Source: Curtobacterium pusillum (GTDB taxonomy: Bacteria; Actinomycetota; Actinomycetes; Actinomycetales; Microbacteriaceae). Taken from it: a stretch of DNA of 64,000 nt. Made by a program: the position numbers and the translations under genes. Positions 24,437-31,796 of this stretch are shown here, piece by piece. A model generated the notes under the pieces. It saw only the letters and a program-made list of their open reading frames with translations. It searched no databases and was not told where the DNA came from. The stretch lies in contig NZ_VDZH01000002.1 in NCBI RefSeq assembly GCF_007673235.1, positions 575,652 to 639,651 of the forward strand, given 5' to 3'. The first letter of the stretch is position 1. The number at the start of each line of letters is the position of its first letter.

Positions 24437-26419
24437 GTGCAACGACGCCCCCGCTCCACCCGAACCGCAGCCATCGCCCTGACCACCGCAGCGTGCACCA
24501 TCGGCGCCGTGCTGTTCGCCGCCGGCCCGGCCGACGCCGCGACCCGGCACGTGCTGCCCGACTCGACCCCGTCGTGGGCCACGAGCACGAACGACGTCGG
24601 TACGGTCGCCGCCGACACCGACGTCGAGGGCGAGGTGTACCTGCCCCTCACGAACCAGCGCGGAGCGGAAGCCCTCGCGACCGCGGTCTCCACCCCGGGC
24701 AACGCCCGGTACCGCAAGCCCCTGAGCCCGGCCCAGTGGATCGCGCAGTACGCGCCGACGAAGGCCGACGCCGACCAGGTGACCGGCTTCCTGCGAGCCC
24801 AGGGCCTGACCATCACCGCGGTGCCGGCCAGCCACGAGTACGTCGTGTTCCGCGGGCCGGCGTCCGTCGTGGACTCGGTGCTCGGCACCTCGCTGCACAG
24901 CTACCGGCACGGCGGCCGCACCCTCGTCGCACCGTCGACCGCTCCGACGCTCCCGGCGTCCGTCGCGGGCCTCGTCAGCGGCGTCAGCGTCGACCAGGGC
25001 CGGCTCCTGACGCACCCGGAGCTGGTCGAGCAGGGGGAGACCCCGGCCTCGTCCACGCCGACCCGCTCGCTCCGTCAGCAGGCGACCGCCCCCACCGGCA
25101 TCCAGGCGACGTGCTCCCAGTACGACGGCGAGCACACCGCGACGGTCCCCGCCGCCTACGGGAAGACCAGCGTGCACACCTTCGCGTGCGGCTACGTGCC
25201 GAAGCAGATCCGCTCGGCGTACGGCGTCGACGCGTTGGCGGCGAAGGGCGTCCAGGGGCAGGGGCAGACGGTCGCGATCATCGACGCGTACGCCTCGCCC
25301 ACGATCGTGCACGACACGAACTCGTACTCCGTGCAGAACGGCGAGCCCCAGCTCACGAGCGCGACCTTCCAGCAGCGCATCCCCGCGACGTCGCAGTTCA
25401 CCGACCAGGTGCTCTGCCAGCAGCCGAGCGGGTGGCAGGGCGAGGAGACGCTCGACGTCCAGTCGGTGCACGCGGTCGCCCCGGCGGCGAAGATCCTCTA
25501 CGTCGGCGGCACGAATTGCGGTGGCGGGCTCGACGTCGCGATGTCGAAGATCCTCGACCAGGGCCTCGCGAACCTCGTGAGCAACAGCTACGGCGACGTC
25601 GGCGAGAACGTCCCGCTCTCGAGCATCCGCGGACAGGAGAACCTGCACATCCAGGCTGCGGGCGAGGGCATCGGCCTGTACTTCTCGAGCGGTGACAACG
25701 GCGACGAGTCGGCGGCGCTCGGCAGCGCCCAGCCGGACTTCCCGGCGTCCAGCCCGTGGGTGACCTCGGTCGGCGGCACCAGCCTCGGCATCGGGAAGAA
25801 CGGGAAGAAGACCTTCGAGACCGGGTGGGGCGACGTCCTCGACCAGATCGTCAGCAGTGACCGCGGCAACGTCTACTCGACCCCGCTGCCCGGCGGCATC
25901 GTCGGCGGCGGTGCCGGGGGCGGCCGGAGCACCCTGTTCGACCAGCCCGCCTACCAGAAGGGCGTCGTGCCCACGTCGCTCGCCGGTGGCAAGCGCGTCT
26001 CGCCGGACCTCGCGGCACTCGCCGACCCGTACACGGGGTTCGCGATCGGCATCCGTCCGATCACGGACGACTCGACCCTCGCGGTCGGACCGTTCGAGAA
26101 CGAGACGTACGGCGGGACCTCGCTCGCGTCGCCGATCACGGCCGCGCTGTCCGCGATCGTGCAGCAGTCGACGAACGTCCGGCTCGGCTTCGCGAACCCG
26201 ACGATCTACGCCACGTACCGTGCCGCGCCGTCCGCGTTCAGCGACGTCCGGCCGCCGTCGTCGCCGATCGCCCTGGCCTACACCAGTGCGTCGTCCGGCA
26301 AGGACTACCTCGTCACGCTCGACCACGACACGTCGCTCACCACCGCCAAGGGGTACGACGACGTGACCGGTCTCGGCGCGGTGTCGTTCACCGGCCTGAC
26401 GCAGGTCGCGCGCCGGTAG
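24437..26419 (+). CDS. Secreted S53 family (sedolisin/kumamolisin-like) serine-carboxyl peptidase
   Basis: A 660-residue protease precursor. A Sec signal peptide (RTAAIALTTAACTIGAVLFAA...ADA) precedes an activation pro-domain (about 50-200; VYLPLTNQRGAEALATAVSTPG) and the catalytic domain. The S53 triad is visible: Glu336 and Asp340 in GEETLDVQ, Ser562 in GGTSLASP, with the oxyanion Asp420 in SSGDNGD. The C-terminal DVTGLGAVSF region matches the calcium-site end of the family. S53 enzymes are usually secreted and acid-active. GTG 24437 with GAGAGGA is a clear start. A perfect 50-bp palindrome follows. Confidence 0.92.
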   Translation: MQRRPRSTRTAAIALTTAACTIGAVLFAAGPADAATRHVLPDSTPSWATSTNDVGTVAADTDVEGEVYLPLTNQRGAEALATAVSTPGNARYRKPLSPAQWIAQYAPTKADADQVTGFLRAQGLTITAVPASHEYVVFRGPASVVDSVLGTSLHSYRHGGRTLVAPSTAPTLPASVAGLVSGVSVDQGRLLTHPELVEQGETPASSTPTRSLRQQATAPTGIQATCSQYDGEHTATVPAAYGKTSVHTFACGYVPKQIRSAYGVDALAAKGVQGQGQTVAIIDAYASPTIVHDTNSYSVQNGEPQLTSATFQQRIPATSQFTDQVLCQQPSGWQGEETLDVQSVHAVAPAAKILYVGGTNCGGGLDVAMSKILDQGLANLVSNSYGDVGENVPLSSIRGQENLHIQAAGEGIGLYFSSGDNGDESAALGSAQPDFPASSPWVTSVGGTSLGIGKNGKKTFETGWGDVLDQIVSSDRGNVYSTPLPGGIVGGGAGGGRSTLFDQPAYQKGVVPTSLAGGKRVSPDLAALADPYTGFAIGIRPITDDSTLAVGPFENETYGGTSLASPITAALSAIVQQSTNVRLGFANPTIYATYRAAPSAFSDVRPPSSPIALAYTSASSGKDYLVTLDHDTSLTTAKGYDDVTGLGAVSFTGLTQVARR

Positions 26420-26432
26420 GGACGCGACCGAC

Positions 26433-26482
26433 CGACTGACGGGAGGCACGGTGCCAGCTGGCACCGTGCCTCCCGTCAGTCG
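26433..26482. repeat. Perfect 50-bp palindrome between convergent genes (family A)
   Basis: Each 25-base arm (26433-26457, 26458-26482) is the exact reverse complement of the other, with no spacer; the middle reads GGTGCCAGCTGGCACC. The GGGAGGC / GCCTCCC core relates it to family A. It fills the gap between the convergent protease and TetR genes and could be a bidirectional terminator. Confidence 0.92.
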
Positions 26483-26489
26483 CGAGTCG

Positions 26490-27071
26490 TCAGCGCCACC
26501 ACGCGGGGAACGACAGCACGATCGTGTCGACGAGTGCCTTCCGGGAGCGCCGCGACCCTGCGAGCCACGCCTCGATCGCCCCGACGAACCCCTGCGCGAC
26601 GAACCCCGCCGCGACGTCGTCGAGCAGTTCGGGCCGGTGCGCCGCCTCGAGCGAGGCGATGTGCTGCGCGCTCGACACGGTGAAGTGCTCGACGAGCAGC
26701 CGGTGCAGTGACGCGTCGTTCGGGTCCGGCAACGCCCGGCCGTAGATGTCCCGGTGGGCGACCACGTGCTCGACCACGGCGTTGATGCCGCGACGGGTGA
26801 TCGTCGCGAGTTCGTCGGCGTCGGCCCCGCGATCGGCGGCAGCGCGACGAGCGTCGGCGTCGTCCTCGCGGATGCGGTCGAGCTCCGGCGTGAGGACGTC
26901 GGCGAGCAGCGATCCGGGGGAGACCGCGTGCGAGTAGAACGTCGCCCGGTTGATCCCGGCGGCGCGGGTCACGTCGGCGACGGTGATCTCGGAGACCGGG
27001 CGGTCGGCGGCGAGACGCAGGATCGCCTCGCGAAGGGCTGCGGTCGTGTGCAGGATCCGGGCATCCACCAT
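26490..27071 (-). CDS. TetR family transcriptional regulator
   Basis: A 193-residue repressor. The N-terminal helix-turn-helix is clear: LREAILRLAADRPVSEITVADVTRAAGINRATFYSHAV. The remainder is an all-helical ligand-binding region (HRDIYGRALPDPNDASLHRLL; FVAQGFVGAIEAWLAG). ATG 27071 follows AAGGGG at good spacing. It is divergent from a Bcr/CflA drug transporter, so it probably represses that gene; paired GGTACC palindromes and a CGAATCGATTCG palindrome in the shared spacer are candidate operators. Confidence 0.88.
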   Translation of the reverse strand: MVDARILHTTAALREAILRLAADRPVSEITVADVTRAAGINRATFYSHAVSPGSLLADVLTPELDRIREDDADARRAAADRGADADELATITRRGINAVVEHVVAHRDIYGRALPDPNDASLHRLLVEHFTVSSAQHIASLEAAHRPELLDDVAAGFVAQGFVGAIEAWLAGSRRSRKALVDTIVLSFPAWWR

Positions 27072-27118
27072 GACGCCATCCCCCTTCTGATCCGGTTCCA
27101 CCCGACACATCGTCCGCA

Positions 27119-27146
27119 GACGGTACCGAGCTACCCGACGGTACCG
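27119..27146. promoter_or_regulatory. Paired CGGTACCG palindromes, candidate TetR operator
   Basis: GACGGTACCG occurs at 27119-27128 and 27137-27146, 18 bp apart; each core CGGTACCG is self-complementary. The pair lies between the TetR start and the divergent MFS gene. Confidence 0.5.
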
Positions 27147-27173
27147 CATGCGCGGACCACGACACGGGACCCG

Positions 27174-27202
27174 TAGGATGGTTCCGCGGCCGAATCGATT
27201 CG
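27174..27202 (+). promoter_or_regulatory. TAGGAT -10 and CGAATCGATTCG palindrome before the MFS gene
   Basis: TAGGAT at 27174-27179 could be the -10 box of the MFS gene; a perfect 12-bp palindrome CGAATCGATTCG at 27191-27202 lies just after the predicted transcription start, where a repressor would block elongation. Confidence 0.45.
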
Positions 27203-27254
27203 ATCGATCCCGCGATCACCTCCCTCCCCCCTCACCGTCGAAGGACTCCTGCTC

Positions 27255-28511
27255 GTGACCGCGCCCGCCACCACCGGTTCGCTCCGGGTCGTCCTGCACC
27301 CGGGAGACTCGCTCTCCCGACGGCAGCGACTCGTCTACGTCTTCGTCCTGGGCGCCCTCACCGCGCTCGGACCGTTCACCATCGACCTCTACCTGCCGGC
27401 GTTCCCGTCGCTCAAGGACGAGTTCGGCATCACCGACGGCGCGGTGCAGCTCACCCTCACGGCGACGACGCTCGGCTTCGCGGCCGGGCAGCTGCTCGTC
27501 GGCCCGTGGAGCGACAAGGTCGGCCGGCGCCTGCCGCTGATCATCGCGACGACCGTGCACGTGGGCGCCTCGATCGGCGCCGCGCTCGCGCCGAACGTCG
27601 AGGTCCTCGCGCTCTTCCGCGTGCTGCAGGGCATGGGTGCCTCGGCCGGTGGTGTCGTCGCGATGGCCACCGTCCGTGACCTGTTCGGCGGCAAGCCCCT
27701 CGTGCGGATGCTGTCCCGGCTGGCGATGGTGAACGGCCTCGCGCCGATCCTCGCCCCGCTCATCGGGTCGCAGATGCTCCGGTTCGTCAGTTGGCGCGGC
27801 GTGTTCGTGTTCCTCGCCTGCTACGGCGCCGCCGTGGTGATCGCGTCGATCCTGCTCATCGTGGAGACGCTGCCGCCGGCGCGACGGCACGAGGCCGGTC
27901 ACTCCACGATCGGGCAGCGCTACCGTGCGCTCTTCTCGGACCGCATCTTCGTGGGGGTCGCGCTCATCGGGGCGATGGTCTTCAGCGGACTCTTCTCGTA
28001 CCTCAGCGCCTCACCGTTCCTGTTCCAGGGTTTGTACGGGCTCGACGCCCAGCAGTACGGCCTGCTCTTCGCGGTGAACTCCGTGGGCGTCGTCGTCGGC
28101 GTGCAGGTGTCGGCTCGGTTGGCGCAACGGGTCGGACCGCAGTGGATCCTGGCGTGCTCGACCGCCACGCTGTTCCTGGCGGCGGTCGCGATCATGGTCC
28201 TCGACCAGCTCGGTGCCGGGCTCGTCGGCGTCCTGGTCCCGCTGTGGTTCTTCATCGCAGCGTGCGGGTTCTCGTTCCCGCTCGTCCAGGTGATCGGCCT
28301 CGCGGCGCACGGCAAGGAGGCGGGCACGGCAGCCTCCCTGCTCGGTGCCCTGAACTTCGGCGTCGCCGGGATCATCTCCCCGGTCGTCGGCTGGATCGGC
28401 ATCACGACCGCGACACCGATGGGAGCAGTGATGGCGTGCACCTCCGTCACGGCCATCGTCCTGCTCTGGGCGGTCGTGCGGCCGCGGACGGTCCCCGCGC
28501 TCACGCACTGA
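27255..28511 (+). CDS. Bcr/CflA family multidrug MFS transporter
   Basis: A 418-residue, 12-span antiporter. The first span ends in GPFTIDLYLPAFPSL, where the acidic residue in span 1 is diagnostic of the Bcr/CflA branch, and the 2-3 loop has GPWSDKVGRRLPL (motif A). Other spans include VLQGMGASAGGVVAMATVRDLF and LASPLL-like segments. GTG 27255 follows AAGGA. It is divergent from a TetR gene, the usual drug-inducible arrangement. Known relatives export bicyclomycin, chloramphenicol or sulfonamides; the actual substrate here is unknown. Confidence 0.9.
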   Translation: MTAPATTGSLRVVLHPGDSLSRRQRLVYVFVLGALTALGPFTIDLYLPAFPSLKDEFGITDGAVQLTLTATTLGFAAGQLLVGPWSDKVGRRLPLIIATTVHVGASIGAALAPNVEVLALFRVLQGMGASAGGVVAMATVRDLFGGKPLVRMLSRLAMVNGLAPILAPLIGSQMLRFVSWRGVFVFLACYGAAVVIASILLIVETLPPARRHEAGHSTIGQRYRALFSDRIFVGVALIGAMVFSGLFSYLSASPFLFQGLYGLDAQQYGLLFAVNSVGVVVGVQVSARLAQRVGPQWILACSTATLFLAAVAIMVLDQLGAGLVGVLVPLWFFIAACGFSFPLVQVIGLAAHGKEAGTAASLLGALNFGVAGIISPVVGWIGITTATPMGAVMACTSVTAIVLLWAVVRPRTVPALTH

Positions 28512-28554
28512 CGTCGGTCCGGCACCGATCCGGTCGCGCGGACGGGCCCGTCCA

Positions 28555-28560
28555 TATGCT
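28555..28560 (+). promoter_or_regulatory. -10-like hexamer TATGCT, 6 nt before ATG 28567
   Basis: TATGCT, six bases, then the ATG of the HerA-like gene. An earlier in-frame GTG at 28561 would fall upstream of the predicted transcription start and is rejected. Confidence 0.55.
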
Positions 28561-28566
28561 GTGGTC

Positions 28567-30624
28567 ATGAGCGACGCGGTGGAGCAGGCCCAGGCAGCGG
28601 CAGCAGCGGCGAGGGCCGCGGCGGACGAGGCGAGACGCCTGGCCGACGAGGCCGCCGCACGCGCCGAGGAACTCGCCGCCGCGCTGCAGGCAGCCGCGGA
28701 CGAGCCGGTGCTCGCCCCCGACGCGGAACCGACGGTCGCCGGGTCCCCGGCACCCACCGGCCTGGAGGCACCACTCGCGCCCGACGCGGAGCCGGCCCTG
28801 GACGCCACCACGTCGGCGCCGGGGGCGACCCCGGTGACCGGCACCGTGCCTCTCCCCACCGGCACGGCCGGCACGCCGCTGGCGCGTCGCACCGGTGCCG
28901 GCGGCGTGGGCCCAGACAGCCCGCTGGACGCGGCGGCGGTGGGCGCGATCCGGGACGGGTACCAGGTCGACGGCAGCGCGCTCCAGCTGGGCGCCCTCGT
29001 CAACGGCGAGGCGCAGCCCGACGTCCAGGTCCGGATCCCGCTCGGCATGCTCAACCGGCACGGACTCGTCGCCGGCGCGACCGGCACCGGCAAGACGCGA
29101 ACGCTGCAGGTCCTGGCGGAGCAGATCGCCGCGAACGGCGTGCCGGTGTTCGCAGCCGACATCAAGGGCGACCTCTCGGGGCTCGCCGTCGCCGGGCAGG
29201 CGAACGACAAGCTCCTCGCGCGGACGGCCGGCATCGGCCAGGAGTGGCAGGGCGTCGCCAGCCAGGCCGAGTTCTACTCGCTCGGCGGGCAGGGGACCGG
29301 TGTGCCGATCCGGGCGACCGTGTCCGGGTTCGGACCGCTGCTGCTGTCGAAGGTCCTCGGGCTGAACGACACGCAGGAGTCCTCCCTCGGGCTGGTCTTC
29401 CACTACGCCGAGCGGGCCGGCCTGCCCCTCGTCGACCTGTCCGACCTCCGGAGCGTGCTGACGTACCTGGTGAGCGACGAGGGCAAGGGTGAGCTCGCCG
29501 AGCTCGGCGGCCTGTCGAAGCAGACCGCCGGCGTGATCCTCCGCGAGCTCATCACGTTCGCCGACAAGGGCGCCGACCAGTTCTTCGGCGAGCCCGAGAT
29601 CGACACGCAGGTGTTCCTGCGGAACGCCGCCGACGGCCGCGGCATCGTGAGCCTGCTCGAGGTGCCGGGCGTGCAGGACCAGCCCGAGGTGTTCTCGACG
29701 TTCCTGATGTGGCTTCTCGCGGACCTCTTCAACGAGCTGCCCGAGGTCGGCGACCAGGACAAGCCGAAGCTCGTGTTCTTCTTCGACGAGGCGCACCTGC
29801 TGTTCAACGGGGCGTCGAAGGACTTCCTCGACCAGATCGTCCGCACCGTCCGGCTCATCCGGTCGAAGGGCGTCGGGATCTTCTTCGTCACGCAGACCCC
29901 GAAGGACGTGCCGAACGACGTGCTCGCGCAGCTCGGGTCCCGGGTGCAGCACCAGCTCCGTGCGCACACCCCCGACGACGCGAAGGCACTGCGGGCGACG
30001 GTCTCGACGTACCCGACGAGCGGCTACGACCTCGGTGAGGTGCTCACGTCCCTCGCCACCGGTGAGGCGATCGTCACCGTGATGAACGAGAAGGGTGCAC
30101 CGACGCCCGTGGCCTGGACCCGGCTCCGTGCCCCCGAGGGGTCGATGGACCCGATGCCCGCGCCCGAGATGCAGGCGCGGGTGCAGGCCTCGCCGCTCCT
30201 GGCGACCTACGGCACCCGGCTCGACCCCGACTCGGCGTACGAGATGCTCGCACGCCGGATGGAGGCCGCCGCCGCGCAGGTCGCCGCCGCGGACGCGCAG
30301 AAGGAGGCGGCTGCCGCTGCCGCCGAGGCCGAGAAGGAGGCCGCCCGTGCCGCTGCAGCGGCGGCGAAGGAGGCCGCCGCGCAGGAGAAGCAGGAAGCAC
30401 GTGAGCGAGCCGCGGCGCAGAAGGAGTACGAGCGGACGCAGCGGGAGTTCGAGAAGGCCGAGCGGGCGGCCGCTGCCCGACGGTCGGGTCGGACCTCGAC
30501 GCGGACGACGACGTCCCGCAAGGCGAACGATCCGCTTTCGGACCTGCTCGGGTCGGGGCTGGGCGGCACGATCGCCAAGGAGGTCGTGCAGGGGATCTTC
30601 TCGACCCTGCGGCGTCGGCGCTGA
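28567..30624 (+). CDS. HerA-like ATPase, DUF853 family
   Basis: A 685-residue protein. A long Ala/Glu-rich coiled coil (residues 1-45) and a Pro-rich linker precede the HerA/FtsK-like ATPase: Walker A GATGTGKTRT, ADIKGDLSGLAVAG, Walker B VFFFDEAHLLF and an arginine-finger region (RSKGVGIFFVTQTPKDVPNDVLAQLGSR). After residue ~560 a second very charged Ala/Glu/Lys coiled coil follows, ending in a basic patch and a hydrophobic tail (DLLGSGLGGTIAKEVVQGIFSTL). DUF853 proteins are widespread, single-copy and of unknown function; DNA pumping or repair is inferred from HerA. The stop is 26 bp from the convergent PH-like gene. Confidence 0.87.
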   Translation: MSDAVEQAQAAAAAARAAADEARRLADEAAARAEELAAALQAAADEPVLAPDAEPTVAGSPAPTGLEAPLAPDAEPALDATTSAPGATPVTGTVPLPTGTAGTPLARRTGAGGVGPDSPLDAAAVGAIRDGYQVDGSALQLGALVNGEAQPDVQVRIPLGMLNRHGLVAGATGTGKTRTLQVLAEQIAANGVPVFAADIKGDLSGLAVAGQANDKLLARTAGIGQEWQGVASQAEFYSLGGQGTGVPIRATVSGFGPLLLSKVLGLNDTQESSLGLVFHYAERAGLPLVDLSDLRSVLTYLVSDEGKGELAELGGLSKQTAGVILRELITFADKGADQFFGEPEIDTQVFLRNAADGRGIVSLLEVPGVQDQPEVFSTFLMWLLADLFNELPEVGDQDKPKLVFFFDEAHLLFNGASKDFLDQIVRTVRLIRSKGVGIFFVTQTPKDVPNDVLAQLGSRVQHQLRAHTPDDAKALRATVSTYPTSGYDLGEVLTSLATGEAIVTVMNEKGAPTPVAWTRLRAPEGSMDPMPAPEMQARVQASPLLATYGTRLDPDSAYEMLARRMEAAAAQVAAADAQKEAAAAAAEAEKEAARAAAAAAKEAAAQEKQEARERAAAQKEYERTQREFEKAERAAAARRSGRTSTRTTTSRKANDPLSDLLGSGLGGTIAKEVVQGIFSTLRRRR

Positions 30625-30650
30625 GGAGTCGGCGGGGAGTCGCTCGTGCG

Positions 30651-31295
30651 TCAGGCGCCGAACAGCGTGACGGTCTCGATCGCGAGCAGGCCGCTGACCA
30701 CCAGGACCGCGAGCACCCCGACGACGACGTAGGTGCCGCGCTGCTCGTACCAGCTGCGGCTCGTCGGGTAGCGGCGGGCGAACTCGCGCGCGGGCATCGG
30801 GCGCGGGTCCTCGGTCACCTGCACGCCGAGCGACTCGACGACCCGGTCGATCCCGGCGTCTCCCCAGACGTCGGAGCGCAGTCGGAACAGGTGTCCGCCG
30901 TCCGCGTCGAACGCGACGAGCTCGCGCGAGGTCCGTTCCACCGAGCTGCCGTGCGTCGTCGCGAGGACCAGGCTGTGCACGCGTTCGCGGGGGACCCGGC
31001 GGTTCGGGGTGACGACGCCGCGCACCGTGACGCCGACGGGGTCGATGCCGATGAAGGCGGTGGTGAGTCGGGTGAAGACGATCCCGACGACGACCGCGAG
31101 GGCGATGACCACGGTCGCGACGAACGTCCAGAGACGGAAGGGGAGCGACACCCACACCAGGGCGACCGCGAGGGGCACGGCGGAGAACACGACGCTGAGG
31201 ATCGTCGAACGCACGAGGGAACGCCGTGGCCGGAGCACCAGGTCGTACGCCGTCGCGCGCATGTGCGCCGCCACCGGTGCCGTCAGGTCCCCCAC
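30651..31295 (-). CDS. Membrane protein with PH-like domain
   Basis: A 214-residue protein: two adjacent membrane spans near residues 30-75 (STILSVVFSAVPLAVALVWV; LWTFVATVVIALAVVVGIVFT), a bacterial PH-like beta region (FIGIDPVGVTVRGVVTPNRRVPRERVHSLVL...ELVAFDADGGHLFRLR) and a C-terminal span. This layout fits the bPH/DUF304 group of unknown function. GTG 31295 is supported by GAGGAG. TAGACT on the minus strand at 31414-31409 could be a -10 box, leaving a 110-nt leader. Between 31296 and 31544 no other gene was seen. Confidence 0.7.
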   Translation of the reverse strand: MGDLTAPVAAHMRATAYDLVLRPRRSLVRSTILSVVFSAVPLAVALVWVSLPFRLWTFVATVVIALAVVVGIVFTRLTTAFIGIDPVGVTVRGVVTPNRRVPRERVHSLVLATTHGSSVERTSRELVAFDADGGHLFRLRSDVWGDAGIDRVVESLGVQVTEDPRPMPAREFARRYPTSRSWYEQRGTYVVVGVLAVLVVSGLLAIETVTLFGA

Positions 31296-31544
31296 GTGGA
31301 CTCCTCGTCCCTCGGGTGCCCGGGCAGCACTGATCGTCCGCCCGGGGAGCGACGCCCCTGCCGCTCCGTGCACCGTGTCCGACCCGTCCCGGGGTCGTCC
31401 GTCCGGTGAGTCTAGGCGACCGACGGGTATCGGGGACAGCCCGTTCCACCCCTGAGCCTCGTTTCGCGGCCAGTCCATGGGGAACGGGGTGCAGCGCGGT
31501 CCGCCGGGTGGGGGACCGCCTGGCTCCGGCCGGTCCTCGAACGA

Positions 31545-31578
31545 CGAAGGACCCGAGCCGCGGGGCTCGGGTCCTTCG
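31545..31578 (-). terminator. Terminator downstream of tRNA-Ser
   Basis: A perfect 15-bp stem (31545-31559 / 31564-31578, CGAAGGACCCGAGCC and complement) with a 4-nt loop lies 8 nt beyond the 3' end of the tRNA in its direction of transcription. Confidence 0.85.
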
Positions 31579-31586
31579 GGTGGAAC

Positions 31587-31674
31587 TGGCGGAGAATGGG
31601 GGATTCGAACCCCCGAGGGCTTGCACCCAACACGCTTTCCAAGCGTGCGCCATAGGCCACTAGGCGAATTCTCC
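31587..31674 (-). tRNA. tRNA-Ser (GGA anticodon)
   Basis: The 88-nt minus-strand gene has acceptor arms GGAGAAT/ATTCTCC, a long variable arm typical of class II tRNAs, T-loop GGTTCGAATCC, and anticodon loop TTGGAAA with anticodon GGA (complement at 31638-31640). CCA is encoded. Confidence 0.96.
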
Positions 31675-31784
31675 TGGCGCCATCTCGCGATGACGACACC
31701 CCATGGTACAGGTCTTCGGGGGTGTGGATGACCACGTCCGTCCAAAGCTCCTGCCGCTCCCAGTTGTCACGACAAGGACGCGGC

Positions 31785-31790
31785 TAGCCT
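31785..31790 (+). promoter_or_regulatory. pta promoter -10 TAGCCT, 6 nt before GTG 31797
   Basis: TAGCCT is preceded by TTGTCA at 31764-31769 (15-bp spacer) and followed after six bases by the pta GTG, so the mRNA is probably leaderless. Confidence 0.55.
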
Positions 31791-31796
31791 GGTCCC

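Noticed and set aside
26433-26482. Insertion-sequence end or integration site
   Set aside because: No transposase, integrase or target-site duplication is nearby; the core is shared with other spacer hairpins.
28501-31653. 1050-codon minus-strand open frame across the HerA-like gene and tRNA-Ser
   Set aside because: It runs through a tRNA and two real genes and shows no recognisable protein features.
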